Assembly (NCBI RefSeq): GCF_016808095.1 | Contig: NC_068980.1 | Location: 310,001-374,000, forward strand | Reading direction: 5' to 3' | Source of the DNA: Vigna angularis | Taxonomy: Eukaryota; Streptophyta; Magnoliopsida; Fabales; Fabaceae | Length of the DNA stretch: 64,000 nucleotides | Part shown: piece by piece, positions 60,159 to 64,000 of the stretch | How positions within the stretch are numbered: position 1 is the stretch's first letter | Layout of the letters: each line of letters starts with the position of its first letter | Notes under the pieces: generated by a model | What the model was told of the DNA's origin: nothing | The model's database searches: none | What the model saw: the letters and a program-made list of their open reading frames with translations, nothing else | Position numbers and translations under genes: made by a program

Positions 60159-63100
60159 ATGGCAGATCTCAAGGAGAGGCTGCTACCACCAAAACCTGCT
60201 TCGGCTCTTAATGTAAGAGAGGTTGCCGCCAATCGACCATCTGCCTCTGGAAGGCAAGCTTTCCAAGGGGTGGATGTTCTGGGGTTAAAGAAGCGAGGCC
60301 AAGGTCTCCGATCATGGATTCGTGTTGACACATCTGGAAACTCTCAAGCCATTGAAGTAGACAAGTTTACCATGATGCGACGTTGTGATCTACCTGCTCG
60401 TGATCTTCGCCTACTTGATCCCTTGTTTGTCTACCCATCAACAATCCTTGGCAGGGAAAAAGCTATTGTTGTAAATCTGGAGCAGATACGGTGTATCATT
60501 ACAGCAGATGAAGTTCTTCTCTTGAATTCCCTTGATAGTTATGTATTGCACTATGTAATGGAGCTACAACGACGGTTGACAGCAACTGGGGTAGGGGAGG
60601 TTTGGCCATCAGAGGGTTCTGACATGAACCGAAGGAGGGGAAGTAGGAATTTTGATAATGTATTTAGCAACTCTTCCCCCGATTATTTACCTTTCGAGTT
60701 CAGGGCCCTTGAAGTAGCCCTGGAGGCGGCATGCACATTTCTTGATTCTCAGGTTTGTAGAAATACATGTTTATGTCAGAGACTATCAAATTCTGATTTT
60801 TTTTTTTTTAATTTAAATTGTTCTTCATTTCTTTTTTTGGTTGCAATGAACAGAAATCTTGTATTTCTATCGGATAGTCTGCATGATAACATTGAGTTTC
60901 TGTCAATATTAATCTCCGCCATATGGGGGAAGTATGACCATCTTAAGGTTGAGTGAATTTGTTGGTAATTGTTGTTTTGACGTGGACCTACTGATTAAGG
61001 CCAAACTGCCCTTTTCTGGTAATAGTTTGCTAAGTCTTAGAATGTTCTGTAGGAAATTGTTTTTAGAGAAAGCCAGTATGTAACATCTATGCAACCTAAA
61101 TTGGATGAATATCGCAGTTGTTTCCTGTTGGCACTAAAAGATTTGGTTATTGCAATTTCCTCCCACCTCCACTTCATAATCCTTATTTGACCTTCAACAC
61201 TTGTCTCTACATCCTATTGTTGAGAAAGCTGTAGGAGGATCACTTGGCTGTGCAGTAATTGGATGATTTCAATTTGATGTATCATGTAGCTTATGTGGTT
61301 TGTTTGTGGTAAATTTGTGTGGGTGTTACTTATAAGTGAGAACTAAGGAAAATTAAATATGAAACTGTGCATCTCTTTGTGAGTTTCTACATTTTAATGT
61401 TAGGTTCATTGTGGTGGAAAGTGGGAAACAGTAGTTGACAGTAGATACGGCATATTATTGTATGCCAAGGAGGTCAACCATAGATCATATGTAATTTTTA
61501 AGAGGTATGACGAAAAGTTATTTAAGGCAAGTATGACCTCCACTTTCTCCACATGGTATGGCGGCATTAAAAGTCAAGTGATAGCATTATTGTTCAAAAC
61601 TCATTCTTCATATTGTATTCAAGCATAATTCTTGATCCATGTGCTTGTGTAGAATATTTTCTGCATTGATATTCTTGTTCATTTGGTATGGATAAATTAC
61701 TTTGTAAAATTTGCGTTTCTGTTCTGGCCATTTACAAAAGGCAGCAGAGTTAGAAATTGAAGCTTATCCCTTGTTGGATGAACTGACATCAAAGATCAGT
61801 ACTTTAAATTTGGAACGTGTTCGTCGATTGAAAAGCAGACTTGTTGCGTTGACCAGGAGGGTTCAGAAGGTGATGCTGGTTTATATTTTCGTCTTTCCTT
61901 TTTATTGGTAGTGTCAGTTACCATATTTTCTGTCTTATTAGTATTTGCTTTGCAAATGTATATATTCAGGTTAGAGATGAAATAGAGCAGCTTATGGACG
62001 ATGATGGTGACATGGCTGAAATGTATCTTACTGAGAAGAAAAGACGGATGGAGTTGTCATTTTACGGAGATCAGTCTATGGTTGGATATAAATCAGTTGA
62101 TGGTGCATCCATTTCTGCCCCGGTTTCTCCTGTGTCATCACCTCCTGATTCTCGAAAGCTAGAAAAGAGCTTCAGTATTGCTAGAAGTCGACATGAGAGC
62201 ATGCGAAGTTCTGAAAGTACTACGGAAAGTATAGAGGAACTTGAGATGTTGCTGGAAGCATACTTTGTTGTCATTGACAGCACTCTAAACAAGTTGACAT
62301 CGGTAAACACTGTTGTATATAACACCAACCCTTTTCTTTCTGGTTTCATGACAGTTTATCAACCACTATTTCCTGTGTTTTTGTTTCAGTTGAAAGAATA
62401 CATTGATGACACAGAAGATTTCATAAACATCCAACTGGTTTGTTTTCTTTTCCCGGGGTTTATGCCAATTTTATTTATCCTATTTTGGACGTGTTTCTAT
62501 GTCTGATCATACATGCAAGTGCAAATTACGGAACATGTTTACTAAAACAACTCACAATGGGGAGAGGGTATTTTGAATTTTGTTGCTCTAAGATTGTAGG
62601 CGTATGGGACAATGGCTTCTTATTGCCTCGGTGAAAGTTGTGTGTCTTACATTTCATGGGAAGAGAAATTAGTTTCTTCAATAACCACCAATCCCCATTT
62701 CATTCTTTCACATTTTTTCCATTTTTAGTTTTTCACCTTTTAAGTTAAATAAATCTATTCTATTTTCTGAAATTACAAAATGCCAATGAAACATGTTCAT
62801 GGGAATCATGTTTTAGGCATGATATTCTTGGGGAATGTGATTATTCTGGGAATATAAATATGTAACTTGAATCAAACTCTCCCTTAGTATTTCTGATTTT
62901 CATGCTGTAGGGATCTAGAAGAACAAAAACGATTAGACACTTTGTTTTGATGAATTTCTCCATAAACACTTACAGGAAAAGAAAATAAAAAAGAAAAGTA
63001 AACTAAATTTATCCATAAATTAAAATTAGCTATTGCATGAGCTAATTTATAGAATTTTTCTGATATAAACTTCTTAAAAGAATAGAAATATATATATATA

Positions 63101-63775
63101 TATATATATTATTTTATTTTTACTTATGCTTATGCTAATTTTAATTTTCGAAATAGGTTATTTCAGTTTTTTTTCTCTTTTACTTTCATCTACTAAGTGT
63201 TCAGAAAAGCTTACCTAAACAGACCTTATTTTAATGGTTGAATTACATTTTTAATCTTTATAGTTGAAAATACTTTATCTTTTGGTCCTAATACTTAAAA
63301 GAGTTATTCGTTTACTTCCTACACAATTGTAATTCCTTTTAGTCTCTCTACATATCATTTTTAAGCACATTTAGCCCCTGACGTCTAATGTCATAGGGTT
63401 TGATAAAATAAAAAATAATGTGTATATATATAATGGTTAATTTTGAGGCGTAAATATTACAAGGTAAAGTTTGTTGAACAGTAGGGATCAAATAAGTAGT
63501 TTAACCTATTTTAATTTAGAATAATTTTATTTTTTTCCTCACAGGATAATGTGCGGAATCAGCTTATCCAGTTTGAGCTTTTACTCACAACTGCAACATT
63601 TGTGGTTGCCATCTTTGGAGTGGTAGCGGGAATATTTGGGATGAATTTTGAAATTGCATTATTCAATGTCCCCTCTGCTTTCCAGTGGGTCCTTATAATA
63701 ACAGGAATTTGTGGAGTATTTATATTTTCTGCATTCGTGTGGTTCTTCAAGTACAGAAGACTCATGCCCCTATAG
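60159..63775 (+). CDS. MRS2-1: Magnesium transporter MRS2-1-like (CorA/MRS2 family)
   Basis: Pentameric Mg2+ channel of the CorA superfamily; the Arabidopsis MRS2-1 (MGT2) relative sits in the tonoplast. Exons 60159-60752, 61741-61869, 61970-62302, 62390-62437 and 63545-63775 give 444 residues (MRS2-1: about 442). The N-terminus MADLKERLLPPKPASALN and GVDVLGLKKRGQGLRSW are characteristic of this clade. PARDLRLLDPLFVYPSTILG, PFEFRALEVALEAAC and SPVSSPPDSRK follow. The last exon holds two transmembrane helices with the essential G-M-N motif at about 400-402 (GIFGMNFE), and ends WFFKYRRLMPL. All introns are GT-AG. Exon 2 uses the acceptor ACAAAAG|GCAGCAG. The final intron contains a recent MITE. 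All family landmarks are present, so the gene looks functional. Confidence 0.96.
63236..63506. mobile_element. 271-bp MITE in the last MRS2 intron, perfect 9-bp target duplication
   Basis: TATTTTAAT lies at 63227-63235 and again at 63507-63515. The ends GGTTGAATTACATTTTTAATC and, reversed, GGTTAAACTACTTATTTGATC are imperfect inverted repeats of a common legume type ('ttttagtctctct' inside). A 9-bp TSD fits Mutator-like elements. It ends about 38 bases before the last exon. Confidence 0.82.
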
Positions 63776-64000
63776 AAAGCTATACCACCATGAAGAAGAT
63801 TAAATAATTGCGTCCTCTCTGCCAATGTTTCATGTTTGGCATGCAATCATAACATTCAAAAGCAAAGCCGGCTCTTACAGAGAGCAATTCTTTCAATTCA
63901 ATTTTGTATCAGTTTTTAGGCTATTTATGATGACAATCCGATTCAGCAATGTCTATATATGGACAGAATTGATAGTTAGAATACCTGAATGGACAAAACA

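Noticed and set aside
1..64000. tRNA, rRNA, CRISPR, operon or riboswitch features
   Set aside because: I looked for tRNA-like A/B boxes with folding arms, rRNA cores and regularly spaced repeats and saw none I could support; prokaryotic feature types do not apply to this plant nuclear DNA.

Overview
The window is nuclear DNA from a flowering plant. Genes are split by AT-rich GT-AG introns, intergenic DNA is very AT-rich, and every recognised protein looks like a eudicot family member. Gene content and repeat style suggest a papilionoid legume of the bean, cowpea or soybean group; that placement is inference, not a search result. There are twelve well-supported protein-coding loci, one of them cut by the left edge, plus many small DNA transposons, several with intact target-site duplications (TSDs).

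Layout. 0-1.1 kb: 5' half of a cinnamoyl-CoA reductase gene (minus), with a probable GC-AG first intron. 3.4-5.0 kb: ribosomal protein eS12/RPS12 (minus), with telo-box and TGGGCC elements upstream. 5-12.6 kb: AT-rich intergenic DNA with two foldback elements (MITEs). 12.7-15.7 kb: a NIP6;1-type aquaporin, a boric acid channel by family (plus). 17.8-18.2 kb: a small membrane protein resembling the YfiM/DUF2279 family (minus).

19.0-39.3 kb: the core of the window, four head-to-tail GT37 xyloglucan-type fucosyltransferase genes, here called A-D. A, B and C lie on repeat units that share promoters and 3' flanks. D is the most divergent and has an extra mini-exon. Between A and B lie about 6 kb of transposon DNA and stray exon-like fragments, and a 627-bp hAT-type element with an exact 8-bp TSD sits in the intron of A.

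41.7-47.4 kb: a KEOPS subunit gene (TPRKB/CGI121) followed by a 59-codon STMP1-like (DUF4535-type) microprotein gene. The two share a duplicated promoter, leader exon and splice donor of about 350 bp. 47.4-52.3 kb: intergenic DNA with a Mutator-type MITE. 52.4-54.5 kb: an intronless non-RD receptor-like kinase with an insert of about 350 residues in the activation segment. 56.4-58.4 kb: a P-class PPR protein (minus). 59.2-63.8 kb: an MRS2/CorA magnesium transporter of the MRS2-1 type, with a 271-bp MITE and perfect 9-bp TSD in its last intron.

The genes do not form one pathway. The closest theme is the cell wall: lignin precursors (CCR), xyloglucan fucosylation (GT37) and boron supply (NIP6;1). 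The neighbourhood is better read as ordinary plant gene order, with one locally expanding family and one case of promoter sharing by duplication.
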